Of a stretch of DNA of 64,000 bases, positions 54,295 through 63,746 are shown one piece after another. A program made the position numbers and the translations under genes. Position 1 is the first letter of the stretch, and every line of letters begins with the position of its first letter. Source of the DNA: an uncultured Clostridia bacterium. Its GTDB lineage: Bacteria; Bacillota; Clostridia; Lachnospirales; Lachnospiraceae. Below the pieces are notes generated by a model. That model saw nothing but the letters and a program-made list of their open reading frames with translations. It was not told the origin of the DNA and searched no databases. The stretch lies in assembly GCA_947174885.1 (NCBI GenBank), contig CAMWKO010000006.1, positions 47,210 to 111,209 on the forward strand. Reading direction: 5' to 3'.

Positions 54295-55053
54295 TTATCC
54301 TACCTTTTTCTCCTCCTCATACTCAATCCCCACAAGTGTAAGTCCACATGCCGGTGCCTTTGGTCCTGCAGCATTTCTGTCCCTTGCAGCTATGATTTCT
54401 TTTACATGCTCAGGCGGATATACCCCCAGTCCTACCTTCATAAGTGTTCCTACTATAATACGAACCATATTATATAAAAACCCGTTTCCCGAAATAATAA
54501 TATGTATCATATCCCCTGTCTTTGTTATATCTAAAGAATAAACAGTTCTTACCGTGTTTTCTATCTGCGTTCTTGCAGAGCAAAAGCTCTTAAAGTCATG
54601 TTCTCCCAATATGTAGCCTGCTGCCTGTTTCATTTTTTCCGTATCCAGTGGCATATACACAAAATGAGAGTATAATCTCTCTGTAGGCATTGGGAATCTG
54701 CAGTTAAAAATCTTATATTCATATGTCTTTATACTGTTACAGTATCTTGGATGAAAATCAGCCTCCACCTCATAAGATTCTCTAATCCTTATATCCTCCG
54801 GCAATCTCTGATTTAGTGCAAAAGATATTTTCTCAGCCGGTATTTTTGTTTCTGTATCAAATACTGCCACATTGGCGATTGCATGAACACCGGAATCAGT
54901 TCTGCTTGCACCTATTACTGCAATATCTTCCTTCAAAAGAGCTGACAATTCCCTGTTAATAATTTCTTCCACTGTAATACCGTTAATCTGAATCTGCCAT
55001 CCGCAATAATTTGTACCATCATATGCAATTTTAAGAAAAACTCTTTTACTCAT
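54295..55053 (-). CDS. truA: tRNA pseudouridine(38-40) synthase TruA
   Basis: 252 residues, complete. IAYDGTNYCGWQIQ at the start, the catalytic Asp in GASRTDSGVHA, and NGFLYNMVRIIVGTLMKVG are diagnostic. Modifies the tRNA anticodon arm. Confidence 0.95.
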   Translation of the reverse strand: MSKRVFLKIAYDGTNYCGWQIQINGITVEEIINRELSALLKEDIAVIGASRTDSGVHAIANVAVFDTETKIPAEKISFALNQRLPEDIRIRESYEVEADFHPRYCNSIKTYEYKIFNCRFPMPTERLYSHFVYMPLDTEKMKQAAGYILGEHDFKSFCSARTQIENTVRTVYSLDITKTGDMIHIIISGNGFLYNMVRIIVGTLMKVGLGVYPPEHVKEIIAARDRNAAGPKAPACGLTLVGIEYEEEKKVG

Positions 55054-55086
55054 AAAATCTCCTGATTTACATTATGTTTGTAGTTG

Positions 55087-55193
55087 TTCCTCAACTCGGT
55101 GTTATTATACTATAATCCCTATCACTACGGCCTCATGGATAAAATCAGAGATTTTATACATGAGGCACACCGAGTTGATTCTCAACTCGGTGT
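55087..55193. repeat. Nested inverted repeats between ecfT and truA
   Basis: Three copies of the 12-mer CAACTCGGTGTT/ACACCGAGTTGA in alternating orientation (about 55092, 55169 and 55183) enclose CCTCATGGATAAAATC/GATTTTATACATGAGG. The last copy includes the ecfT stop. A bidirectional folding element, perhaps a processing or attenuation site. Confidence 0.6.
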
Positions 55194-56024
55194 TATAAAT
55201 CCATATATATTAATATCTAATATGTCCCATAATATATTACCTGCTATCACAACTGCTAACAGGGCAAACAGACATAAATATCCTGCTATATCTTTATGCT
55301 TATATATAAGCGGTTTCATTTTTGTTCTTCCCTCTCCACCCCTGTAGCACCTTGCCTCCATTGCCATCGCTAAATCCATGGCTCTTTTGATGGAGGATAT
55401 AACGAGTGGAATAATAAGAGGCATCATTGACTTTGCTTTTTTTATAATACCACCATTTTCAAAATCCGCACCTCTTGCCATTTGTGCTTTCATAATTTTA
55501 TCGGTTTCTTCTATTAAAATCGGAATAAATCTGAAAGCTATTGACACCATCATAGCTATATCATGAACCGGCACTTTTATCTTCTTCAAAGGTGAAAATG
55601 CCTTTTCCAGTCCGTCGGCAATATCTGTAGGCGTAGTAGTATAAGTAAGGATTGACATTCCCATTATCATCAGAGAAAGTCTTGCCATTAGTTTTATACC
55701 CTTTACCAGTCCCTGTGCCGTGATATTAAATAATTTTAAATCCAAAAGTACTGTACCGTCTGTAAATATTACCGAGAAAATAACACTAAACAGCAATAAT
55801 ATTACTATTGTTTTTAGTCCTTTAAAAATAAATTTAAAAGGTACCTTTGATATTTTTATTGTAACATACAAAAATATTGCTGCCAGCGCATACCCGATAA
55901 TATTGTCCGCCAAAAATAATGCTATCATATAGCAGACTGAGCCAAACAGCTTTACTCTTGGATCTAAGCTGTGAATATTCGATTGTTCTTCATAGTATTG
56001 TCCTATTGTAATATCTCTAAACAT
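55182..56024 (-). CDS. ecfT: ECF transporter T component
   Basis: 280 residues with about five membrane helices and the two coupling motifs MARGADFENGG and EARCYRGGEGRTK that contact the ATPases. EcfT forms the shared transport core for vitamin/metal ECF transporters. Start ATG after AAGGAATG. Eleven bases after the fused ecfA gene. Confidence 0.92.
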   Translation of the reverse strand: MFRDITIGQYYEEQSNIHSLDPRVKLFGSVCYMIALFLADNIIGYALAAIFLYVTIKISKVPFKFIFKGLKTIVILLLFSVIFSVIFTDGTVLLDLKLFNITAQGLVKGIKLMARLSLMIMGMSILTYTTTPTDIADGLEKAFSPLKKIKVPVHDIAMMVSIAFRFIPILIEETDKIMKAQMARGADFENGGIIKKAKSMMPLIIPLVISSIKRAMDLAMAMEARCYRGGEGRTKMKPLIYKHKDIAGYLCLFALLAVVIAGNILWDILDINIYGFITPS

Positions 56025-56034
56025 AACATTCCTT

Positions 56035-57837
56035 TTATAAGCTGTCCAATGCTGTTTCGTAAATTATATCTGCAGCCTCTTTTGAAGTAATGGCTGTATT
56101 TTCTGACACCATTCCCTTTTTCTTCAATCCCTCAACTATATATACAGGCTGTGGTGCAGATAATCCGATTTTTTCCAGTTCCTTATATTCCTTAAATACA
56201 TTTCTTGGAGAATCATTATAAATAAGCTTTCCTTTACTCATAACCAAAAGTCTGTCTGCAAACTTTGCCATATCCTCCATACTGTGTGATACAATAATAA
56301 TGGTAAGACCGTTTTCCTTATTCAGCGACTTTAACATATTTAATATTTCATCTCTGCCCTTTGGGTCTAATCCTGCTGTAGGCTCATCTAAAATCAAAAC
56401 CTCAGGATTCATCGCCAAAACACCGGCTATCGCCACACGCCTTTTCTCACCGCCTGAAAGTTCAAATGGTGAACGGTTATAAAATTCTTCACCTATTCCT
56501 ACCATTTCCAAAGATTTTTTTGCTGTTTCTACAGCCTCACTCTTTGTACTTCCGGTATTTTTAGCACCAAAGCAGACATCCTCTAATACTGTGTTTTCAA
56601 ATAACTGATATTCCGGATATTGGAATACTATTCCTATATGCTTTCTAAGCTCACTTAAGCTTTCTTTTTTATCATATATATTTCTCCCCTTATATTTCAC
56701 CACTCCATCCGTTGCTTTATTAAGCCCGTTTAAATGACAGATAAGCGTGGACTTTCCTGAGCCTGTATGCCCTATAATACCGACTATTTCTCCCTGTCCT
56801 ATATTGAAGCTTACATTATCAAGTGCCTTTTTTTCATAGCTTGTATCTTTGCTATATACATAAGAAAGTCCTGATACCTCCAGCAATGTTTCTTTTCTGT
56901 CTCCGGTTCTGTCATTTATTTTATTTGTAAGACTACTTCTATCTTCACTATCGGTTTTATGTATACTGTTTGATTTGTTTTCAATATATCCCCTGCGAAG
57001 AAGTTCCTCTATCAACTCCTCATTTGTAAGTATTCCCCTGCCTATATCAATTCCACGTTTCTCCAGTAAATAAGCTACCTCCGTAGCATGTGGTACATCA
57101 AGTCCTATTTCATATATCTTTTCAGGATGTGAAAATACTTCCTTTGGAGTTCCCGATACAGCTATCTTTCCCTTATCCATTACAAACACGTAATCCGCAT
57201 CTATAACTTCGTCCATATAGTGGGTCACTAAAATAATAGTCACGCCCTCTTTTTTATTCAGTTCTTTAATAGTATTAATAACCTCACATCTTCCGTTTGG
57301 GTCCAGCATAGCTGTAGGCTCATCTAATATGATACACTTTGGCTTCATTGCCAATACACCTGCTATTGCCACTCTCTGCTTCTGACCTCCTGAAAGCTTA
57401 TTAGGTGAATGCTTTCTATACTCTGTCATTTCTACATCTGCCAAAGCCTTATTTACTCTCTCCCAGATTTCTTCTGTAGGCACACCAATATTTTCAGGAC
57501 CAAAGCCCACATCCTCCTCTACTACTGTGGCAATAATCTGGTTGTCGGGATTTTGAAACACCATTCCTGCATTCTGTCTGATATCCCATATTTTACTGTC
57601 CTCCTCCGTATCCATATCATCAACATATACCTTACCCTCTGTAGGCATAAGTATGGCATTTAAATGCTTCGCAAAGGTGGATTTTCCCGAACCGTTATGA
57701 CCAAGCACGGCAATAAACTGTCCCTGCTTCACTTCAAGCGACACATCATCTATTGCCATCTTTTCACTGATTACACTGCCCTCCTCATCCCTGTCTATAA
57801 ATCTGTGCTTTAAATTCTTTATACTAATAATACTCAT
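56035..57837 (-). CDS. ecfA: Fused ECF transporter ATPases (EcfA1-EcfA2)
   Basis: 600 residues, twice an EcfA. First half: Walker [47 protein letters not shown] linker (about 285-320, charged, Ser/Asn-rich) leads to the second half: [45 protein letters not shown]. In most Firmicutes these are separate genes. Here one chain supplies both nucleotide-binding domains of the ECF core. Confidence 0.9.
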   Translation of the reverse strand: MSIISIKNLKHRFIDRDEEGSVISEKMAIDDVSLEVKQGQFIAVLGHNGSGKSTFAKHLNAILMPTEGKVYVDDMDTEEDSKIWDIRQNAGMVFQNPDNQIIATVVEEDVGFGPENIGVPTEEIWERVNKALADVEMTEYRKHSPNKLSGGQKQRVAIAGVLAMKPKCIILDEPTAMLDPNGRCEVINTIKELNKKEGVTIILVTHYMDEVIDADYVFVMDKGKIAVSGTPKEVFSHPEKIYEIGLDVPHATEVAYLLEKRGIDIGRGILTNEELIEELLRRGYIENKSNSIHKTDSEDRSSLTNKINDRTGDRKETLLEVSGLSYVYSKDTSYEKKALDNVSFNIGQGEIVGIIGHTGSGKSTLICHLNGLNKATDGVVKYKGRNIYDKKESLSELRKHIGIVFQYPEYQLFENTVLEDVCFGAKNTGSTKSEAVETAKKSLEMVGIGEEFYNRSPFELSGGEKRRVAIAGVLAMNPEVLILDEPTAGLDPKGRDEILNMLKSLNKENGLTIIIVSHSMEDMAKFADRLLVMSKGKLIYNDSPRNVFKEYKELEKIGLSAPQPVYIVEGLKKKGMVSENTAITSKEAADIIYETALDSL

Positions 57838-57883
57838 ATTACTTCCAAATTCTATATAATTTATTGATTATACACACTTCAAA

Positions 57884-57965
57884 TCTTAAATGTAAATATA
57901 AAAATCAACTTTTGCCGATGCTTCTTTCAAAGTAATTGAAGCTTTCTTAAATGTAAATATAAAAA
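57884..57965. repeat. 21-bp direct repeat upstream of ecfA
   Basis: TCTTAAATGTAAATATAAAAA at 57884-57904 and 57945-57965, a perfect repeat 61 bases apart in the ecfA upstream region. Confidence 0.55.
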
Positions 57966-58027
57966 ATAGCATTGGTTGACAATTACTAATTCTAACTGAT
58001 AAACATATATATTTCAAGAAGTTTCAA

Positions 58028-58150
58028 CTTGAGTCTCCATATTTTTATTTTAGCTTCAAACCTTACATTACCATACTAATGTATATGTTGCCTTTGGCAA
58101 CAGTACCTTTTGTATCTGAAAATAAAGAATACGAAATATCAAAGCTCAAA
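58028..58150. repeat. Foldback intergenic repeat, copy C (degenerate)
   Basis: Left arm TTGAGTCTCCATATTTTTATTTTAGCTTCAAA, core ATGTTGCCTTTGGCAACA and right arm CTGAAAATAAAGAATACGAAATATCAAAGCTCAA follow the layout of copies A and B with more changes. Confidence 0.65.
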
Positions 58151-58191
58151 CATTCATTTACTATTATTCGGAAGCTCAGGTAATCTTTTAA

Positions 58192-58220
58192 TTGTAATCT
58201 TCATAATCTCATGGTAAAAT
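58192..58220 (+). promoter_or_regulatory. Promoter of the mgtE2 leader transcript
   Basis: TTGTAA and TAAAAT with a 17-base spacer, about 75 bases before the leader ORF and 300 before mgtE2. Confidence 0.55.
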
Positions 58221-58295
58221 ATTATTGATGTCCATTCATTCTTATTTGTAACATATTTATAATGATTATTATTTTAAAGCAGGAGGTGAAAAATC

Positions 58296-58394
58296 ATGGA
58301 CGGTTGTGATAGTTGTAATGTTATGGAACAAAATACCTGTTTTGATGATATAAAAATTTTAGGATTAATACAACTGTCTGTGATTTTTTACTAA
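58296..58394 (+). CDS. Leader peptide ORF upstream of mgtE2
   Basis: Too short for the ORF track: 32 codons from an ATG placed 6 bases after a very strong GCAGGAGGTG. The peptide starts MDGCDSCNVMEQNTCFDD and ends in a hydrophobic helix (ILGLIQLSVIFY). Three Cys and several acidic residues. It ends 25 bases before an attenuator-like hairpin, so translation of this ORF may decide read-through into mgtE. Confidence 0.6.
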   Translation: MDGCDSCNVMEQNTCFDDIKILGLIQLSVIFY

Positions 58395-58418
58395 ACTGTA
58401 CTTTTTCCGTTTATATAT

Positions 58419-58500
58419 CACCAATAAGGATTTTCTATACTACATTGTAACATCCAATTATATATTTTTAAAATCCTTGAATTGGTGTATTTTTATGCCC
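58419..58500 (+). terminator. Attenuator-like hairpin before mgtE2
   Basis: CACCAATAAGGATTTT and AAAATCCTTGAATTGGTG pair over 16 bp with a 2-base bulge and a 35-base loop, followed by TATTTTTATGCCCTTTTTT. It lies inside the mgtE2 leader, 40 bases before the gene. Confidence 0.7.
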
Positions 58501-58528
58501 TTTTTTAGGTAGAAAATTAGGAGGCAAA

Positions 58529-59923
58529 ATGGAAAAAGTAATGTTAAAAGAAGCAAATTTCGTTGTTGAGCTGTTGGAGCTTATTCACAGTAACCTTTCT
58601 AAGGAAGTGTTACTCGATAAATTATCTGATTATCATGAAAATGATATTGCCGATGCTTTAGTACAATTAACCGCTGAGGAACGTAAAAAATTATATCCTC
58701 TTCTTGGTGAAAAAAAATTATCTGAGATTTTTTCTTATATTGAAGATGTTGACTTATACATTAGTGAACTGGATTTGGAAATTTCTGCAAAAGTTATTTC
58801 CTGTATGGACTCTGACGATGCAGTAAATGTATTAGAAGAAATGGATGATACTACTCAGCAGAAGCTGGTTAGTATGCTTGACGATGAATCCGGTAGAGAT
58901 GTCCGTCTGATATTATCATATGATGATGATGAAATTGGCAGTAAAATGACAACTAATTACATTGTTATCCAATGTGGACTTACTATCCGTCAGGCAATGC
59001 ATGAATTGATTAAACAGTCAGGAGAAAATGATAATATTTCTACTATTTATGTAGTTGATTCCCAAAATCATTTTTATGGTGCTATTGATTTAAAGGACCT
59101 AATCATTGCCAGAGAGCATCAGAATTTAGAGGATTTAATAAGTACATCTTATCCGTATGTTATGGACCACGAAAAGGTTAGCGATTGTATTGAAAAAATT
59201 AAAGACTATGCCGAGGATTCCATTCCAATACTCTCAGGTGAAGGATGTATTTTAGGTGTTATAACTGCTCAGGATATTGTTGAGGTTGTTGATGATGAGA
59301 TGAGTGAGGATTATGCAAAGCTTGCAGGTATGACCTCCGAATCCGATTTAAAGGAAACTACCCTTCAGAGTATGAAAAAACGATTACCATGGCTAATAGT
59401 ACTGCTGTTTCTTGGAATAGGTGTATCATCGGTAGTAGGTATTTTTGAGACAGTAGTTGCAACGCTCCCTATTGTTATATGTTTCCAGTCTTTAATTCTT
59501 GATATGTCCGGAAATGTAGGTACACAGTCGCTTGCTGTTACTATCAGAGTACTTATGGATGAAAACCTGACTCCAAAACAAATACTGCATCTTATCGGAA
59601 AAGAAATACGTGTTGGTTTTGCAAATGGTCTGTTTTTAGGAATCATGGCATTTCTATTCATAGGATTTTATACATTTATACTTAAAGACACTCCTATTGA
59701 AAACTCTTTTCTTATTTCAGGATGTGTTGGTGTTGCACTTATGGCGGCAATGGTAATCTCAAGTATGGTCGGAACTCTTATACCTTTATTCTTTCATAAG
59801 ATTAAAGTAGACCCGGCAGTTGCTTCCGGACCGCTCATTACAACCATAAATGATCTTGTTGCAGTTGTAACGTACTATGGACTGGCTTGGATATTATTAA
59901 TTAATGTTCTCCAAATTACCTAA
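58529..59923 (+). CDS. mgtE: Magnesium transporter MgtE (copy 2)
   Basis: 464 residues, full length and clearly paralogous to copy 1: shared YHENDIADAL/YHDNDIASAL, SDDAVNVLEEMDD, CBS motifs (IYVVDSQNHFYGAIDLKDL), EVVDDEMSEDYAKLAGMT, VGTQSLAVTIRVLMDENL, DPAVASGPLITTINDLVA. Strong RBS AGGAGG. Unlike copy 1 it sits behind a leader ORF and a terminator hairpin, so the two copies are probably regulated differently. The last N-domain acidic residues are fewer than in copy 1, which may change gating. Confidence 0.93.
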   Translation: MEKVMLKEANFVVELLELIHSNLSKEVLLDKLSDYHENDIADALVQLTAEERKKLYPLLGEKKLSEIFSYIEDVDLYISELDLEISAKVISCMDSDDAVNVLEEMDDTTQQKLVSMLDDESGRDVRLILSYDDDEIGSKMTTNYIVIQCGLTIRQAMHELIKQSGENDNISTIYVVDSQNHFYGAIDLKDLIIAREHQNLEDLISTSYPYVMDHEKVSDCIEKIKDYAEDSIPILSGEGCILGVITAQDIVEVVDDEMSEDYAKLAGMTSESDLKETTLQSMKKRLPWLIVLLFLGIGVSSVVGIFETVVATLPIVICFQSLILDMSGNVGTQSLAVTIRVLMDENLTPKQILHLIGKEIRVGFANGLFLGIMAFLFIGFYTFILKDTPIENSFLISGCVGVALMAAMVISSMVGTLIPLFFHKIKVDPAVASGPLITTINDLVAVVTYYGLAWILLINVLQIT

Positions 59924-59958
59924 CTGCATTTTTATTACGGAAAATACTTAAATAGGCG

Positions 59959-60050
59959 GTCGCACTAATAGAAAATCTATAGTATATAATTATTTTTGAC
60001 AAAGCATAGGCTATATCCTGCAGATTTTCTCTTAATGCGACAGTTTTTTT
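59959..60050 (+). terminator. Terminator after mgtE2
   Basis: GTCGCA and AGAAAATCT pair with AGATTTTCT and TGCGAC across a long loop; AGTTTTTTTAT follows. It ends the mgtE2 transcript. The DNA to 60136 has no gene. Confidence 0.7.
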
Positions 60051-60136
60051 ATATTATTGATATTCCGGGTTTCTCTAATCTTTGCAGCAACGCTGTTTTT
60101 TCCAAATTAATATACGTTTTTCATTTTTCATATAAA

Positions 60137-60964
60137 CTACTTTCTACGGCACAGCTGCCAAAATGCAACTGCACTGGCAGCAGCCACATTTAATGAATCC
60201 ACTCCATTTGACATCGGAATACGGACCGTATAATCACTGTCTGAAATTGTACTGGAGGTTAATCCGTCTCCTTCAGTACCTAATATAATCGCAAGCTTCT
60301 CCTCCTCTAAAAGCTTTGGATTATCTATGCTTACTGAATTTTCGCTAAGTGCCATTGCTGCTGTTTTAAAGCCCATACTATGTAAAACATTTATTCCCTC
60401 CTGCTGCCATGATATATGACTGTCAAAAAATGTCCATGGTATCTGAAATACCGTACCCATACTTACCCTTATTGCACGGCGGTATAACGGATTGCTGCAA
60501 TCCGGTGTAAGTAATACCGCATCAATATTAAGTGCAGCGGCAGAACGGAATATCGCTCCTACATTTGTAGGATTTACAATTTCCTCCAGTACGGCAATAC
60601 GCCTTGCCCCACAGCATATCTCCTTTATATCCGGCAGCTTAGGACGGACAAAAGCACACAACATTCCCCGTGTCAGCTTAAAGCCCGTCAGTCTTGTAAG
60701 AACTTCAAATTCTGCCGTATAAACCGGAATATCCTTACATCTCTCTATAATTTCTTTTGCCTGATCCTCCAAATGCTTATGCTCCACTAAAAAGGATATA
60801 GGAACACAGCCTGCATCAAGTGCCCGCTCAATTACCTTTGGGCTTTCTGCAATAAAAATCCCCTTATGAGGCTCATGTCTGTTTAACAGCTGTGTCTCCG
60901 TACATCTGGCATATATATCAAGCTCCGGTGCTTCAAAATCCGTTATTTCTATAATATTTGGCAT
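60137..60964 (-). CDS. SpoU/TrmH-family RNA 2'-O-methyltransferase
   Basis: About 275 residues from the ATG at 60964 (AGGAGA upstream). A substrate-binding N-domain precedes the SPOUT knot with ILEEIVNPTNVGAIFRSAAA (motif 1), LAIILGTEGDGL (motif 2) and IPMSNGVDSLNVAAASAVAF (motif 3). Targets a 23S rRNA or tRNA ribose; position unknown. Confidence 0.9.
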   Translation of the reverse strand: MPNIIEITDFEAPELDIYARCTETQLLNRHEPHKGIFIAESPKVIERALDAGCVPISFLVEHKHLEDQAKEIIERCKDIPVYTAEFEVLTRLTGFKLTRGMLCAFVRPKLPDIKEICCGARRIAVLEEIVNPTNVGAIFRSAAALNIDAVLLTPDCSNPLYRRAIRVSMGTVFQIPWTFFDSHISWQQEGINVLHSMGFKTAAMALSENSVSIDNPKLLEEEKLAIILGTEGDGLTSSTISDSDYTVRIPMSNGVDSLNVAAASAVAFWQLCRRK

Positions 60965-61077
60965 ATAAAATCTCCTGTTCAATATTGAGTTTATATTATT
61001 TTTCTTTACTTAAATATACTATAACATTTGAAAATTTTGTTATAAAATATTATAAGCTAATTTAGCACTATTGTCTT

Positions 61078-61175
61078 ATAGATTTCACATTTTTATTTTT
61101 AAATATAAACATTATTTATACTGACTTTTTGAAAAATATCTTTTGAACTGAAAAATGAAAATACATAAGCTCAAA
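61078..61175. repeat. Possible degenerate copy D of the foldback repeat
   Basis: GATTTCACATTTTTATTTTTAAA on the left and CTGAAAAATGAAAATACATAAGCTCAAAG on the right echo the arms of copy C, but the core is lost. Otherwise the gap 60983-61283 is AT-rich and empty. Confidence 0.3.
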
Positions 61176-61283
61176 GAACTCCGGCTATTGCCACATTTAA
61201 AAATCTATACTATACTTTAATATGTGCTTTTATCACATATAATAAAAACTACAAAATTAAAACTGCAAAAAGAGGATTAATAT

Positions 61284-62048
61284 ATGAAATATAATTTAAA
61301 ATATTTATTGTTGCTGTCTGTCAGCCTGTTGTCATTATCGCTTTTGGGCTGCAATTTAACCTCTGACAGTGAAACTGCTAAATCTACTTCTGTTACATCT
61401 GATACTACTATGGCAGAAATAACTACTCCTGTCGAAACTACTACCGAAGAACCGACTACTGTATATAATAATGACGGTACAAGACCTGATGTAGTAAATT
61501 TTTATATATTTCATGACAATACCGGTACAAGAGATAAATTAACCGAATTTTACGGACCGTTTACAGAGGGAGCGGATATTAGAACCTTTGCCGCCTTTAC
61601 CAGCTCTGATTCATCTGTATATGGCAGCCGTTTTGCAGATATGTGGTTTCCGCAATGGGAACGTTTTTCAAACAGCAGTGAATGTAAAATCGGATATAAG
61701 ATACACATCTACTTAACTGACGGAAATATTATAGAAAAAAACATTCTGTCTCCTGATGATGTTGTTTATGACTACACACAATATGTAGAAACCTGGATAT
61801 ATGACGATGTACACCACGCAGCAGGCGAGTGGTACAGTCATTTAACAACGGCTGATATGAAAGAGGATACTGTTATTACCTCTGTCAAGCTTACCTGTGG
61901 ACCTCGTATTAACGAAGTAGATTATATTATTCTTGATACCTTTGTCTATACCGGCAATGAACAATTTAATGAAAACGGTGATTATATCGGACCTGTTAAT
62001 GCCAGTGTCAAAGTCAGCCGAGGTGAAACGGAAAGTTATATTCCGTAA
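61284..62048 (+). CDS. Lipoprotein, unknown function
   Basis: 254 residues. Signal peptide with lipobox LSLLGC (Cys about 23), a Thr/Ser/Glu-rich linker (about 27-62), then a beta-rich domain with no motif that I can name. RBS AGAGGA before ATG. Anchored outside the cell; possibly solute binding or wall-associated. Confidence 0.75.
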   Translation: MKYNLKYLLLLSVSLLSLSLLGCNLTSDSETAKSTSVTSDTTMAEITTPVETTTEEPTTVYNNDGTRPDVVNFYIFHDNTGTRDKLTEFYGPFTEGADIRTFAAFTSSDSSVYGSRFADMWFPQWERFSNSSECKIGYKIHIYLTDGNIIEKNILSPDDVVYDYTQYVETWIYDDVHHAAGEWYSHLTTADMKEDTVITSVKLTCGPRINEVDYIILDTFVYTGNEQFNENGDYIGPVNASVKVSRGETESYIP

Positions 62049-62192
62049 TATTGATAGTCACTACTTTTTATTAGCGACTATCAGCAAATCTTATATCATT
62101 TTTGTGAGTTTACACAAAACTTGAAATTTTCTCTTTTATTATATATTTTTAAGTATATTTGTTTTAGTTTTATGCCATATACTCTTCTACTA

Positions 62193-62231
62193 AAAAACCT
62201 GAGTATATATTTTCTATATACTCAGGTTTTT
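62193..62231. terminator. Bidirectional terminator
   Basis: AAAAACCTGAGTATATA and TATATACTCAGGTTTTT form a perfect 17-bp stem with a 5-base loop; works for both convergent genes. Confidence 0.9.
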
Positions 62232-62306
62232 CATATTTATTTTATCCTCCCAATCTGTTATAATAAGAGCTTTCTAAATATTTGCTTATATTATACTCTA
62301 TAATTA

Positions 62307-63746
62307 TCATTTAGAGTTTTTTCTTTTCTTTCTTCTCTTCTTCCTCTTACTTACCACACGCATTAACAGAATAAAATACAGTATCATAACTGCCACAACA
62401 ATTCCTGCAATTACAAGAATCACATTTCTCACTGTCCTGCCACTATTCTGTTTTCTCTCCTCTTCTGCTTTAATACTCTCCTGTTCACGTCTGCTTTCTT
62501 CCTTAAGGCTTTCTGCTTCTGCTATGGATTGACTTTCCCTGATGCTTTCCTCTTCTTTTCTTTTTTGCTCCTCCTCGTATTGTGTTTTATAATCAGTTAT
62601 ATTCTCCATAATATCATTAGTAGTATCCACACCTACTGTTGTTCTGTAAAGACCGTATTTTGCACAGCTATACTCATATTCATCATCTACATAGAACCAG
62701 CACCATTGCTGTGAAACATGCTTTTTATAGCTTTCTGCTGCCACCTCCAGTGTGGTCTTTCCTCCAAAATGACTTAACGGACTTCTGCAATCAAGCACTA
62801 TCTCATTTTCTCCATACAGATGAAGATATGTTTTAGGTACGTCCCACACACCATACTTATTTGCAGACTCAGGATAACTAGTTTCCTCCATACTGATTTC
62901 CACTGCTTTTTTCATTGCAAGAGAGGTCAGCATATGTGTTCCGTGTCCATATTCTCCGTTTTCATCCTGTGCAACTGCAATCTGTGGTTTAAAACGTCTA
63001 AGCATCTCCACTACAAATTCAACCGGCTTCTCCTCTCCAAATAACTGAATCGCAGCCTCCAGGTTATCTGCATAAAGATCCATAAAATCACCTGTATATG
63101 GATAATGAGTGACACCTGCGTGCCATAATCCGTCCAGTTTTTCATGCTCTCTTATATTTGCACCTGTCCAATATTCAGAAAAATATACTACCTGTACTTC
63201 ATATCCCATTTCACCTGCATAATAAGGTAATATTCCACCAAAAAACAATATTTCATCATCTGCATGTGTAGAAAGCAGAAGAATATCTGCCTTTTCACAC
63301 ATAGGCTCCCAAACCTGTACATCTTCAGGTAATTCACCTTTACTGTAACAGTATATATCCGTCAGAGTATTTCCACTATCTGCAACTATCGTAAATTCAC
63401 TGATTTCTGTTTCAAATTCTATATATTCATGAAGAAACCCGTTATTTCCTCTCTTTTCTTCTTTATCACCAATCTTAAGTGTCCATTCCTCTACCGGTTT
63501 TCCCCATATAATATATACGCCCATTGCAGGAGTATTAAGCGACACTGTCACAGTGTCACCTGAATTTAAAGTCACAGATGTATCGTAAGAACCATCTGAC
63601 ACATTATAGCTGCTGCTGCCATTTGATATTACAACATTACAATCTAATTCTTCTGCCGTATCTGCTTTTACATTAATATTTCCAATCATACAGACAGATA
63701 TAAAAGTTGCTGTAAGCATATATATTTTATTTATAAATCTTTTCAT
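62307..63746 (-). CDS. Membrane-anchored PIG-L family deacetylase
   Basis: 479 residues. Signal peptide (about 1-28), a beta domain (30-145), then a PIG-L/LmbE domain: LLLSTHADDEILFFGG is the metal-binding [AS]HxDDE motif and GHGTHMLTS supplies the further His. A Glu/Lys-rich coiled coil (about 385-435) precedes a C-terminal helix (NVILVIAGIVVAVMILYFIL) and a KRKKRRKKRK tail inside the cell, so the enzyme faces outward. It likely deacetylates a cell-surface amino sugar. The gap 63747-64000 is AT-rich with no gene seen. Confidence 0.85.
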   Translation of the reverse strand: MKRFINKIYMLTATFISVCMIGNINVKADTAEELDCNVVISNGSSSYNVSDGSYDTSVTLNSGDTVTVSLNTPAMGVYIIWGKPVEEWTLKIGDKEEKRGNNGFLHEYIEFETEISEFTIVADSGNTLTDIYCYSKGELPEDVQVWEPMCEKADILLLSTHADDEILFFGGILPYYAGEMGYEVQVVYFSEYWTGANIREHEKLDGLWHAGVTHYPYTGDFMDLYADNLEAAIQLFGEEKPVEFVVEMLRRFKPQIAVAQDENGEYGHGTHMLTSLAMKKAVEISMEETSYPESANKYGVWDVPKTYLHLYGENEIVLDCRSPLSHFGGKTTLEVAAESYKKHVSQQWCWFYVDDEYEYSCAKYGLYRTTVGVDTTNDIMENITDYKTQYEEEQKRKEEESIRESQSIAEAESLKEESRREQESIKAEEERKQNSGRTVRNVILVIAGIVVAVMILYFILLMRVVSKRKKRRKKRKNSK

